In this document: one piece after another, positions 1 through 7,259 of the stretch
How the letters are laid out: every line of letters begins with the position of its first letter
Numbering within the stretch: position 1 is the stretch's first letter
IMG/VR virus record: IMGVR_UViG_3300047510_002363
Span: 1 to 22,920 of that record
Length of the DNA stretch: 22,920 nucleotides
Strand: one strand, 5' to 3'
Source of the DNA: a virus
Notes under the pieces: generated by a model
Database searches by the model: none
What the model was told of the DNA's origin: nothing
The model's input: the letters and a program-made list of their open reading frames with translations, nothing else
Position numbers and translations under genes: made by a program

Positions 1-16
1 TTTCCTTTAATTCCAT
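1..16 (-). CDS. Possible start of the next gene, cut by the window edge
   Basis: An ATG at 16 opens a frame of five codons (M-E-L-K-E) before the window ends. It lies 19 bases downstream of a good Bacteroidota-type promoter match (36-67), and all neighbours are on this strand, so it is a reasonable start for the next gene. Nothing can be said about the product. Confidence 0.35.
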
Positions 17-35
17 GTTATAAGTTTTGTTTTAA

Positions 36-67
36 CAAATATAAGTTTAATTTTTCAAATATCCAAA
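36..67 (-). promoter_or_regulatory. Candidate host-type promoter (TTTG / TAnnTTTG)
   Basis: On the minus strand TTTG (67-64), directly after the gp46-like stop codon, is followed by 20 bases and then TATATTTG (43-36). Bacteroidota primary-sigma promoters are described as a -33 TTTG and a -7 TAnnTTTG about 19 bases apart, so both boxes match and the spacing is close. It would drive the gene that begins at 16. It is the only site in the window where I found both boxes, which suggests an early or host-read promoter. Use is inferred. Confidence 0.45.
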
Positions 68-2410
68 CTAAGATATTTTAGTTGTAACGTATTCTATTGA
101 TGACACATTTTCATCCTTTTTAACCATGATAATATTATCCGACCAATTACGTATTAAAGGATTATGTGATATGACTAAAATGTGTTCAAAATAGTTTTTA
201 ATCTTCTTAAAAAATTCTCCAACCATTTCAAGATTTTCATCAGCTATTTTACCGAAAACCTCGTCCATGACTACAATGTTTGGTTTGGGTAGTGACGAAA
301 TCTTAGTTAAAACACTACGAAGTGCTAATGAAGATATTGTTCTCTCATAACCTGAACCCGCGTTAAGTGGTTTAACAATTCTTGTCTCAGTATCTATCAT
401 TACAAATTCAACTTCATTCTTATCATTGACATTTAATTCTAAAATAAAATGACAACTATCCACCAATAAACGATATAATTCTTGATTTAATAGTGGTATC
501 ATATTTTTCATGATGATTTTTGAGATACCATTTTTACCATATATTGTTAAATATGTTTTGAAAACCGATGACAGTTCTTCTTCTCCTTGAATTTTGGTGA
601 TTAATTCTTCGTTGATTTTTATTTTTTCATTCATACTGATGATGTTACCCCTGTGTTTTTCAATAGAGTTATTTGAAACTCTAATGTCGGCATTTGCGGT
701 CTCAATTTTCGACCTCAAGGCTACAATTTCAGCATCAATCTTTTGATTATCTTCTAATTTCTTTTTATTACTATCGTAATTATTAAGTTTTGTTTGTTTT
801 AATTCTACCTCAAATTGTTTTTGATCAACCTCTAATTCATATCTAGCCTTTCTTAATTTATTTCTTTCGTAATTTTCAAACTCACCTTTTAAAGAATCGT
901 ATCCTTCAGATTGTTTTTTTAATTCATCATATTGATTCTGATTAATTTCAATTTCTTTAATAATGTCTTCGATTTCTTTTTTTATTCTATCAATCTCATC
1001 ACTATGATCAACGTCATCCAACGCTCTTTTACAAGTAGGACAAATAGACCCTTCTGTTAATTGTTTAATTAACTTTTCTTTGTCAGATTTTTCATATTTG
1101 TATGCAACATCAATACCCTGAAGTTTTGACATTTCATCCCTAAGTTCTTTATGTTCATCTTCATCATAATATTTAGATGGTTCTTTTACATCAACACTAT
1201 CGGCGTTTTTCTTACTAACATTTTTTTGTGAAATTAAATCATCAATTTCTCTTTGTAGTAGTACCGGATTAGTTTTAATTAAGTCTTGGTCAATATCATT
1301 ATTACGAGAACTTAAAACATCATCCTTTCTTTTTTCTAATTCTTTTAAATGTTTATCTAACCTTTTTAATTCTAAATTAAATCTCTCAATTTCATTTTCT
1401 GAATTAATGATACTATCTCGATAATTGGAATTATCAATTTCTAGTTGTGTTATGTTGTATGTGTTTGATACTAATTTTTTACTCCATTCATTATAAATTC
1501 CCTTTGCAATTTCTTCCTTATTTCTCAAACTTTCAAGACCCATAAATTTGGTTAGAATCTGACCTCTTGCTGTTGGTTTTGATTCTATCAATTGTTCTAA
1601 ATTATTACCCGTGGTCATAATTGTTGATAGAAAATCCTCTTCACTACCAATAGCAGAGGCAATAAAAGTTTCAGTTTCTCTTCTTTGTTCACCAGATAAA
1701 TTCTCAATTGTTCCATCTGGTTTCTTTTTATAAAATTCAAGTTTGCTACTTACATTGTATTCACCTTGTTTTGTTTTTTTACGTACAAGTTTTCTTTCGA
1801 TAACGTAATCATCACCATCTATTGTTATCTCACCTTTGACTAAGACTTCGTCTTTATCAGTAAATCTATTAAAGATTTCTCCGGCAGTTTTTGTTTTCGT
1901 TGTAGAATTAAAAAATAAAAACATTAGGAGATCAACAGACGATGTAGATTTACCACCAAAATTCTTAGGTGTGGATTCAATTACTGTAATCCCATCTAAT
2001 TCAGTGTAATCAATTTCATTACTATCCCCAAATGATAAAAAATTAGAAAATTGTATTTTTTTTACATACCACTTGTTATATCTAACTTTGTTTTCATTTA
2101 GTTTATCGATTTCACCATTAACCCTATTATCTAATCTATCTAATAGTTCCCATTTAGTTGTAATGTTATTTTCTTTGATGAAATCCTTCATCAAGTTTTT
2201 TTGATATTGTTGATCCAATATATTATCAGATGCCTCCAATGATTCCAATTTAATATTGGATTTATCTATCAAACTTTTGGTGATGACCTGTATTGACTTG
2301 GTTTTATATTTGTCTTGAAAATAAGATTTAACTCTTCTGATTTTTTCAGGAGTGAAATTTTCAGGGTTATCTTCCCAAGTAACTTTAATAAATGGATTAT
2401 TGTATTTCAT
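68..2410 (-). CDS. SbcC/Rad50-like ATPase, T4 gp46-type recombination endonuclease subunit
   Basis: This is an SMC-family ATPase expected to pair with the gp47/SbcD-like nuclease at 4541-5359 to process DNA ends for recombination-dependent replication. I chose ATG at 2410 (780 aa) over an in-frame TTG 12 bases upstream. Residues 115-146 hold the usual N-terminal strand region (KIQFSNFLSFG). The Walker A follows at 147-156 (TPKNFGGKST), then a long coiled coil interrupted by a zinc hook CPTC at 457-460. The ABC signature is SGYER near 686-690, Walker B is NIVVMDE at 711-717, and the switch histidine is H749 in ISHN. Two oddities stand out: about 110 residues precede the ATPase core, where family members usually begin near it, and the first Walker A glycine is replaced by proline. 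The gene overlaps the upstream stop by 14 bases, suggesting coupled translation. Confidence 0.9.
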   Translation of the reverse strand: MKYNNPFIKVTWEDNPENFTPEKIRRVKSYFQDKYKTKSIQVITKSLIDKSNIKLESLEASDNILDQQYQKNLMKDFIKENNITTKWELLDRLDNRVNGEIDKLNENKVRYNKWYVKKIQFSNFLSFGDSNEIDYTELDGITVIESTPKNFGGKSTSSVDLLMFLFFNSTTKTKTAGEIFNRFTDKDEVLVKGEITIDGDDYVIERKLVRKKTKQGEYNVSSKLEFYKKKPDGTIENLSGEQRRETETFIASAIGSEEDFLSTIMTTGNNLEQLIESKPTARGQILTKFMGLESLRNKEEIAKGIYNEWSKKLVSNTYNITQLEIDNSNYRDSIINSENEIERFNLELKRLDKHLKELEKRKDDVLSSRNNDIDQDLIKTNPVLLQREIDDLISQKNVSKKNADSVDVKEPSKYYDEDEHKELRDEMSKLQGIDVAYKYEKSDKEKLIKQLTEGSICPTCKRALDDVDHSDEIDRIKKEIEDIIKEIEINQNQYDELKKQSEGYDSLKGEFENYERNKLRKARYELEVDQKQFEVELKQTKLNNYDSNKKKLEDNQKIDAEIVALRSKIETANADIRVSNNSIEKHRGNIISMNEKIKINEELITKIQGEEELSSVFKTYLTIYGKNGISKIIMKNMIPLLNQELYRLLVDSCHFILELNVNDKNEVEFVMIDTETRIVKPLNAGSGYERTISSLALRSVLTKISSLPKPNIVVMDEVFGKIADENLEMVGEFFKKIKNYFEHILVISHNPLIRNWSDNIIMVKKDENVSSIEYVTTKIS

Positions 2411-2933
2411 GATTTTTATCAAGGACCCATTTGCCCTCTTTTAAATTATAGGTTTCTACGTGTTCTTTTCTAAATGATAACCATTCTTCGACTTCATCAC
2501 TATTATTAGGTTGAAACTTGGTTCTAATTAATTTTTTTTGGTCTCTTATTGTTTCAGGTCTAATAACAATCATTTGTGTAAAGTCTTTATTTGACCTTAC
2601 GAAAATATTGTTTTTAGATGTTGGGTTTACCTTAAGTTTTCCATAAAAATAGTATTCATCTAACCAATATTTTTCTTTTCTAATTGGTATGTTTATAGTC
2701 TTAAATGGTAAACCTGAAATTAGTGAATATTTTTCATTTTCCCAAAATCCACCGGACCACCCTCCTCCCTCAACTTCAACTCCAATTTGTGTTTTAGTGG
2801 ATCCTGTTAAATCTATCACCCTCATTTCATGTGGTGTTTCATTTAACAACAATTTAAATTTTTTACTGAAGAAATTAATGACCGCCTGTCTAACAGGTCC
2901 ATCATTAAAACTAGTGCCTCTTAAAAATGGCAT
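2397..2933 (-). CDS. Hypothetical protein, 178 aa, between the gp47-like and gp46-like genes
   Basis: I do not recognise this family. The protein is soluble, mixed alpha/beta in appearance, with no signal peptide or membrane segment. A central segment has IDLTGSTKTQIGVEVEGGGW (residues 40-59), where D41, E53 and E55 sit in predicted strands. This could be the acidic part of a restriction-endonuclease-like fold, but no E-x-K or D-x-K is evident, so this is only a suggestion. Residues 120-178 are charged and probably helical (EEWLSFRKEHVE). The start ATG overlaps the upstream stop as TAATG, and its own stop lies 14 bases inside the gp46-like gene. It therefore appears translationally coupled on both sides and probably belongs to the DNA-processing operon. 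Confidence 0.7.
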   Translation of the reverse strand: MPFLRGTSFNDGPVRQAVINFFSKKFKLLLNETPHEMRVIDLTGSTKTQIGVEVEGGGWSGGFWENEKYSLISGLPFKTINIPIRKEKYWLDEYYFYGKLKVNPTSKNNIFVRSNKDFTQMIVIRPETIRDQKKLIRTKFQPNNSDEVEEWLSFRKEHVETYNLKEGKWVLDKNHEIQ

Positions 2934-3250
2934 TATTTATTGTTTAATCTACTTTCTTCAAAAAACTCAATTATTGCGTTAACAGCCCAAACTGAACCCG
3001 CGGTAAACATTCCGTCAAAAAATAAACCGATTAACCAATGAGTGTGTATAAAAGTAATTGTTAACCCACCTAATACAAGTGACATAAAAAACCCAACCCA
3101 AGTGGATGTACAAAGTGTACAGGTGATTAAATCACCAAAAAATTTAGAATGTTTAACAATCCACTCTCTAAATTTTTCAAAAATTGAACCCCAAACTAAA
3201 ATGTTTGTCATACCATATGCTGCTAGCACCCATAAAAACAATATCTCCAT
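2933..3250 (-). CDS. Small membrane protein, DUF1360-like (CxxC-W motif)
   Basis: A 105-aa protein that appears to be an integral membrane protein. Residues 1-22 are hydrophobic (MEILFLWVLAAYGMTNILVWG), 50-70 form a second segment (WVGFFMSLVLGGLTITFIH), and 72-95 (WLIGLFFDGMFTAGSVWAV) are probably a third. The loop between the first two contains FREW and CTLCTSTWVGFF (residues 44-55). A short protein with AYGxTxxLVxG, an FREW-like stretch and CxxC followed by W-x-G is how I remember DUF1360 proteins of firmicutes and phages. The assignment is from memory of the family and its function is unknown. The paired cysteines could bind metal or form a redox pair. It follows the repeat protein after a 31-base gap and overlaps the next gene by one base. 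Confidence 0.7.
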   Translation of the reverse strand: MEILFLWVLAAYGMTNILVWGSIFEKFREWIVKHSKFFGDLITCTLCTSTWVGFFMSLVLGGLTITFIHTHWLIGLFFDGMFTAGSVWAVNAIIEFFEESRLNNK

Positions 3251-3281
3251 AATTTTATATTTTATAAGAATATACGTAATT

Positions 3282-3836
3282 TTATTCAGAATACAAACTA
3301 CCTAAGTCACTATTCTTCATGTATTTTGCTTTATTAAATCTATCTAATGATTGATTTATTTTATCCAATTCATTTTTTAATTTTTCGTTTTCTTTTCTTA
3401 ATTCATCTATTTCTTTTGTGTTGATTACCTCCTTTACTATTTCTTTTATTACAGGTACTTCAACTTTAATCTCTTTGATGACTTCTTTTGTAATAATTTG
3501 TTTATCTCCCTTAACCTTAATGGGTACTTCTTTTATTACTTCGACAATCTTTTCAACTGGCACTTCTTTGATGACTTCTTTTTCAACAATCTTTTCTACC
3601 ACTACTTCCTTAATAATCTCAACAATTTTTTCAACTGGAACCTCTTTAATAATTTCTTTTTCTACTATTTTTTCCTTAGTTGATTTAATCGGTGTGTCAG
3701 GATATTTTAATAATGAAAACCCATTATTAAATGTCTGTTTTGCAAGTTTATCAACATCCTTAATATTGTTTATTTCACAATATTGTATAAATTCATTATC
3801 TAAATTTAATGTTTTTTTATTTTTAAAATTACTCAC
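3282..3836 (-). CDS. EKIVE/KEVPV repeat coiled-coil protein
   Basis: A 184-aa protein that reads in three parts. Residues 13-46 (EFIQYCEINNIKDVDKLAKQ, ending NNGFSLLKYP) look like a short helical N-domain of a kind I have seen on phage proteins; its role is unknown. Residues 54-140 are a low-complexity array of units such as KEVPVEKIVE, VVVEKIVEKE and KEVPIKV, alternating charged and Val/Ile residues with prolines. Residues 141-168 form a short coiled coil (ELRKENEKLKNELDKI). The only upstream in-frame start is GTG at 3836, since the next methionine is near the C-terminus. The GTG overlaps the glycosyltransferase stop by eight bases. A scaffold or filament-like role is conceivable from the repeats alone; nothing catalytic is visible. 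Confidence 0.75.
   Translation of the reverse strand: MSNFKNKKTLNLDNEFIQYCEINNIKDVDKLAKQTFNNGFSLLKYPDTPIKSTKEKIVEKEIIKEVPVEKIVEIIKEVVVEKIVEKEVIKEVPVEKIVEVIKEVPIKVKGDKQIITKEVIKEIKVEVPVIKEIVKEVINTKEIDELRKENEKLKNELDKINQSLDRFNKAKYMKNSDLGSLYSE
3475..3690 (-). repeat. In-gene repeat encoding KEVPVEKIVE units
   Basis: Imperfect direct repeats inside the EKIVE-repeat gene. The plus-strand pattern TTCAACTGG[CA]AC[TC]TCTTT recurs near 3553 and 3631, each followed by a similar TTCTTTTTC...ATTTTTTC-type stretch. Codons differ between copies while the peptide pattern is kept, so the protein repeat rather than the DNA appears to be what is maintained. Confidence 0.75.
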
Positions 3837-4539
3837 TCTGTGTTTGTTTGTTTAGATAGTCTTTAATTAAGTCTAAATCCTCCATCCTTTCTTTATGTTT
3901 TTCGTCAGTAAAAAAACTATGAAACGCTATATAATTTTTATCTAAACAAGATTCTTCATAAACTTCATCATGATTATTTTTTGTTAAATCATATCTATCA
4001 TGAAAAATTTTAATATCGTCTTCATAAATAGATAAATTTAATTCATTACTTATCATTTGAACCCAACTATCACAAGCACCACTATTAGACCACCTTCCTG
4101 TTATGTTAACCCATTCTTTAGGAATAATTGGGAATAACATTTGATTATCTTTTCTACAATATTCTTCATGATTAACAACAAGTGGATTTACAACAACAAA
4201 TTGACTTTTATATTTATCCATTATTAAATCGTAATTTTTTGATTCCATAATACAATCGTCATTCCATAATAATAAAAACTCACCTGTTGCAACTTCAGCC
4301 GCACTATTAACATATAGATTTAAGTTTTTATAGAAATGTCTTTCCGATACAAACAACTTAATAAACGGTTTATTGATAATGTATTTTTTTGTTTTTTCAA
4401 TAGTTTCAATATCGTCATCATCCATTGCAACCAATATTTCTAAATTGTTTAAATCTGAACAATTTTCAATTAGACTATCGGTTGATTTTACAAATAAATC
4501 ATATCTTTTTCTTGTTGGATATATTATACTAATTTTCAT
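3829..4539 (-). CDS. Family 2 (GT-A fold) glycosyltransferase
   Basis: A 236-aa protein with the layout of a short GT2 glycosyltransferase. The N-terminus ISIIYPTRKR (residues 3-12) is the first nucleotide-binding strand. VAMDDDD (37-43) fits the early acidic motif that contacts the nucleotide, and LLLWNDDC (89-96) occupies the DxD position that binds metal and sugar nucleotide. The second half has ACDSWV (155-160) and a histidine/aspartate stretch (IFHDRYD, NNHDE) that could hold the acceptor side. It lacks a signal peptide or membrane helix, so it would act in the cytoplasm. Donor and acceptor cannot be read from sequence; phage GT2 enzymes can modify DNA bases, proteins or host glycans. 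It starts one base after the gp47-like stop and overlaps the repeat protein by eight bases. Confidence 0.75.
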   Translation of the reverse strand: MKISIIYPTRKRYDLFVKSTDSLIENCSDLNNLEILVAMDDDDIETIEKTKKYIINKPFIKLFVSERHFYKNLNLYVNSAAEVATGEFLLLWNDDCIMESKNYDLIMDKYKSQFVVVNPLVVNHEEYCRKDNQMLFPIIPKEWVNITGRWSNSGACDSWVQMISNELNLSIYEDDIKIFHDRYDLTKNNHDEVYEESCLDKNYIAFHSFFTDEKHKERMEDLDLIKDYLNKQTQSE

Positions 4540-4540
4540 A

Positions 4541-5359
4541 TTATCCTAAGTTTACTAATTCTTCTTTTTCTTTTTCAATATCTGTTATATCTTTAATTGA
4601 GAAATGTAAAAATGGTTGTTCGTTTTCTAAATCATAAAAAATATAATCATCTGTTTCAACATTATACATACCATATCCATGATGTTTTACGGTTTCACCA
4701 AAATTTTGCTGAATCAATGAACCAATCATAATTCCCTTGCCTCCGTTTGGAAGTTTGAATTGTTGTCTTTTGTGAATATCACCACATAATAGTAAATCTA
4801 AATCCACAAAATTTAAACTATCATACCCATCTTCAAATTTAAACCCAACATCTGTGGACATTCCTTGGATTACCCCATGAAACAATCCAACATTAAACTT
4901 ACCGGATTGTCTTTCAAATTTAGGTCTTTCATTGTGTTGATATAATGAATAAACCACCCACTGAATATTATCATCAATGTAAGGTCCACTATCCCTTAAA
5001 TAATTAATATGGGGACTATTAAGTAACTCTACAACTGGTGTTATACTATCTAACCTTTGTGTGTTGTTTTCTAAAAAATCATGATTACCAGGAATAATAA
5101 TAACTTTACCAAAGTCAGTCAATTTTTTAATAAACCAACTAGTTAACATTAATTGTTCATTAGAAATATTAATTTTTTGATGCGCAATATCTCCAGCAAT
5201 TACAATTCTTATCTCATCCCAATTAACACCTTCTTCTGCCCATTCATAAACTTTATTACCTAATTCAGTGATAAGTTTATTGAACTGTTCCTTATATAAT
5301 TCATGTAATTGAAACGTTCTTATATGAATATCAGCGATATGTATAATTCTTTTTACCAT
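4541..5359 (-). CDS. SbcD/Mre11-like phosphoesterase, T4 gp47-type nuclease subunit
   Basis: A calcineurin-like metallophosphoesterase of 272 aa, the expected nuclease partner of the gp46/SbcC-like ATPase at 68-2410. The five metal-site motifs are present in order: HIADIHIR (7-14, D10 and H12), AGDIAH (55-60, D57), GNHDF (91-95), FHGVIQG (160-166) and CGDIHKRQ (192-199, D194 and H196). It is short compared with cellular SbcD and ends soon after the catalytic domain, with a C-terminal charged tail (IEKEKEELVNLG) that may contact the coiled coil of the partner. Its start overlaps the end of the PD-(D/E)XK nuclease gene by 29 bases. The gene for its partner lies four genes downstream instead of adjacent. 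Confidence 0.9.
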   Translation of the reverse strand: MVKRIIHIADIHIRTFQLHELYKEQFNKLITELGNKVYEWAEEGVNWDEIRIVIAGDIAHQKINISNEQLMLTSWFIKKLTDFGKVIIIPGNHDFLENNTQRLDSITPVVELLNSPHINYLRDSGPYIDDNIQWVVYSLYQHNERPKFERQSGKFNVGLFHGVIQGMSTDVGFKFEDGYDSLNFVDLDLLLCGDIHKRQQFKLPNGGKGIMIGSLIQQNFGETVKHHGYGMYNVETDDYIFYDLENEQPFLHFSIKDITDIEKEKEELVNLG

Positions 5360-6212
5360 AACTTATATATTTTGTTAAATCTAAATCCATTACCATTTTA
5401 TTGACTTTTTGAGGTACTTTATATTCTATATACGTGCCATCCTCTTTTAATAAAACAATTACACAACCTAATAATTTTAAATTTTCATATTTTGTACCCT
5501 TTAACATTTTCAATATTAACCTAGCATAAAATGGTAATTGTAAATAATAATGACCCAATGCGGTGTCGTGATACTCATTAAATGGCGAATACATTCTACC
5601 CGTATAATGTTGTATTTCGAAATTTTTGGGTTGATTTGTTTTCCAATCTGTTATTACTAAACCAAAGTCAGTTTTTTCTTTATTTAACATTAACCAACAT
5701 TTATCAGGTTGACCAGTATACCCTAGTTCATTATCTCCGAGTACTATTTCTGTATCTAATAAAACAGCACCCCTTTCTTCCATTAGTGATAGAAATTGTT
5801 TACCTGCAACAATCATACTATTACTTTTAGTTAATTGAGCATCGTCACATTCAAATATGGGTTGTCTAACATCTTTGTAATTTCCATTTCTATTAATTGC
5901 CTCAATTTCTAATTCAAAATGAACTCTACTACCCATATTAGTTGCGTAATTACCAAGTTGTTTCCATTGTTCTTGTAATTGAGCAGCGGACTCTGGATCA
6001 CCATTGCACATTCTAAGTGCTGTACCCTCAGCATCAAATGGTTTATGAAACTTTTTAATTAATTTAGATACAGATGGAAATGTTTTTCTCAAAACACCAT
6101 CAGTATCTCTCATGTAATATATGTGTTCTTCTTCAACAAAAGTTATATCTAATTCATTTCTTCTTTGTTCTAATAAATCATTTATCTCTTTTGATATTTC
6201 TTTTAAATTCAT
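5331..6212 (-). CDS. PD-(D/E)XK (RecB/Cas4-like) nuclease
   Basis: A 293-aa nuclease of the RecB/Cas4-type PD-(D/E)XK group. The ordered motifs are GSRVHFELE (94-102, H98), an acidic strand TEIVLGD (154-160, E155), GYTGQPDK (164-171, D170), ITDWKTN (187-193, with the D-x-K pair D189 and K191) and the downstream Q-x3-Y helix YLQLPFYARL (223-232). This arrangement suggests cleavage or exonucleolytic trimming of DNA ends. No four-cysteine iron-sulphur cluster of Cas4/AddB type is evident. It sits between primase and the gp47-like gene, joined to the former by a TAATG overlap and to the latter by a 29-base overlap, consistent with a replication/recombination operon. Its exact substrate is unknown. 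Confidence 0.85.
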   Translation of the reverse strand: MNLKEISKEINDLLEQRRNELDITFVEEEHIYYMRDTDGVLRKTFPSVSKLIKKFHKPFDAEGTALRMCNGDPESAAQLQEQWKQLGNYATNMGSRVHFELEIEAINRNGNYKDVRQPIFECDDAQLTKSNSMIVAGKQFLSLMEERGAVLLDTEIVLGDNELGYTGQPDKCWLMLNKEKTDFGLVITDWKTNQPKNFEIQHYTGRMYSPFNEYHDTALGHYYLQLPFYARLILKMLKGTKYENLKLLGCVIVLLKEDGTYIEYKVPQKVNKMVMDLDLTKYISYGKKNYTYR

Positions 6213-7150
6213 TAATCTAATTGTTTTATTTCGTGCTGACTTAAATCACCTTTTAAGTCTGCAATATCTTTATCACCCTCTAATTTAACTATCCAAACTT
6301 TACCCATTAATTTTCCGCAATTTAATTTATGAAACAATTTTTCAGCATCAATCCACGCATCTGGGTCTAAAACAATTATAATCTTTTTAGCCGAATCATA
6401 AAGTCTATTAAAAAGGTTTTTTGTCATATATTTCCCCAACATTGGAATTGAATTATTTAAAAATATAGAATCAAAAGCCCCTTCAACAATAAAGATTGGT
6501 TCGTCCCAATTTATTAAATGTTCGTTCCATAACAAACTTTCCTTATCCACTTCTGGATTTTTATATTTCATTTTTGTCTTACTCAAGTATGAACGAGCAA
6601 TAAAATAATTTAAATTATTATCTCCATCGTAAGATGGAATAATTATTCTATGTTCATATAAACCTTCATGACAAAATCCAATATTGAATCTCTCTATTTG
6701 TTCTTCGGTAATATTTCTATTTTTAATATAACTCCAAGCTTGTTTAAATTGTGGTGTTAATTTTAAACCGACACTAGCATTTTTAAATGGTATGAATTCT
6801 TTTGGTAGTCTTATTTGTTTATAGACTCTTTTAGGTGAGTCAACATCTTCAGGTCTTAATAACTGATATTTTTTAAGTTGTTTAGATGTTCCGTACTTTT
6901 TGAGTAGTTTAAATAATGACCCGTATGTGTCATGTGATTCTGCACATACCCAACATTTATAAACACTATTTTTATAGTTTATCTCGAGATTACCTTTTCC
7001 GTCACCATCTTCTAATCCTTTTATTTCATATGAACAGACAGGACAATCAAAAGAAATTTGTCCTCGGTAGTCATTATGGGATTTATAATCACCAAAAATG
7101 TCTTCCAAGATATCCACAACGCCCGAGTAATCTATTTCCTTTTCCATCAT
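6212..7150 (-). CDS. DnaG-type DNA primase (zinc finger + TOPRIM)
   Basis: A 312-aa primase that would synthesise RNA primers for lagging-strand replication. The N-terminal zinc-binding domain has CPVC (36-39) and CWVC-x3-H (66-73). A linker and RNA-polymerase-like segment run from about 100 to 215, including the EEQIERFNIGF stretch usual in DnaG-like proteins. The TOPRIM domain follows: FIVEGAFDS (220-228, catalytic E223), IIIVLDPDAW (257-266, D262 and D264) and DKDIADL (293-299). It is shorter than bacterial DnaG and ends just after TOPRIM, with no helicase-binding domain and no fused helicase. ATG at 7150 is followed by a second ATG, so either may be used. It is the first gene of the tightly coupled block down to 68, preceded by the terminator-containing gap 7151-7290. 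Confidence 0.88.
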   Translation of the reverse strand: MMEKEIDYSGVVDILEDIFGDYKSHNDYRGQISFDCPVCSYEIKGLEDGDGKGNLEINYKNSVYKCWVCAESHDTYGSLFKLLKKYGTSKQLKKYQLLRPEDVDSPKRVYKQIRLPKEFIPFKNASVGLKLTPQFKQAWSYIKNRNITEEQIERFNIGFCHEGLYEHRIIIPSYDGDNNLNYFIARSYLSKTKMKYKNPEVDKESLLWNEHLINWDEPIFIVEGAFDSIFLNNSIPMLGKYMTKNLFNRLYDSAKKIIIVLDPDAWIDAEKLFHKLNCGKLMGKVWIVKLEGDKDIADLKGDLSQHEIKQLD

Positions 7151-7182
7151 AGTTAATTATTAATATAGGAAAAAAATTTTGC

Positions 7183-7217
7183 AAAAAAAAATCCCCGGGT
7201 ACACCACTCCCCGGGGA
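7183..7217 (-). terminator. Rho-independent terminator after the resolvase gene
   Basis: On the minus strand TCCCCGGG (7217-7210) pairs perfectly with CCCGGGGA (7199-7192) around a 10-base loop, followed immediately by nine T (7191-7183). The stem is strikingly GC-rich for this AT-rich genome. The orientation fits transcripts arriving from the resolvase and structural block, or a short RNA started at about 7255. Confidence 0.88.
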
Positions 7218-7255
7218 ACCAACTAAACATGTATTTCTACACGTCCCGTCCTACA
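7183..7255 (-). ncRNA. Candidate small structured RNA or attenuating leader
   Basis: Downstream of the TATATTTA box at 7267-7260 the minus strand reads through a G-rich start (GTAGGACGGG), then a 7-bp hairpin ACGTGTA-GAAA-TACATGT (7244-7227, one G-U pair, GAAA tetraloop). A short linker leads to the terminator stem and T tract. The product would be about 70 nt. The GGGA just before the hairpin could also pair with the TCCC of the terminator stem, which would give an alternative fold. No known RNA family is recognised. The 5' end is estimated from the promoter-like box only. Confidence 0.4.
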
Positions 7256-7259
7256 ATAA

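Noticed and set aside
26-37. Inverted repeat TTGTTTTAACAA as a terminator after the gp46-like gene
   Set aside because: Only a 5-bp AT stem with a two-base loop and no GC core; it overlaps the promoter-like TATATTTG box instead.
2411-2422. TTG start for the gp46-like gene
   Set aside because: An ATG 12 bases downstream leaves a sensible start; the TTG has no supporting signal. The same reasoning applies to the TTG at 22907 for the 439-aa protein.
2689-3305. Plus-strand frames opposite the 178-aa and DUF1360-like genes
   Set aside because: They overlap well-supported minus-strand genes, lack recognisable domains and have no neighbours on the same strand.
7227-7244. Cas12a-type crRNA hairpin, because of the TTTCTAC stretch on the plus strand
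   Set aside because: The stem sequence does not match, there is one copy only, and no cas gene or spacers are present.
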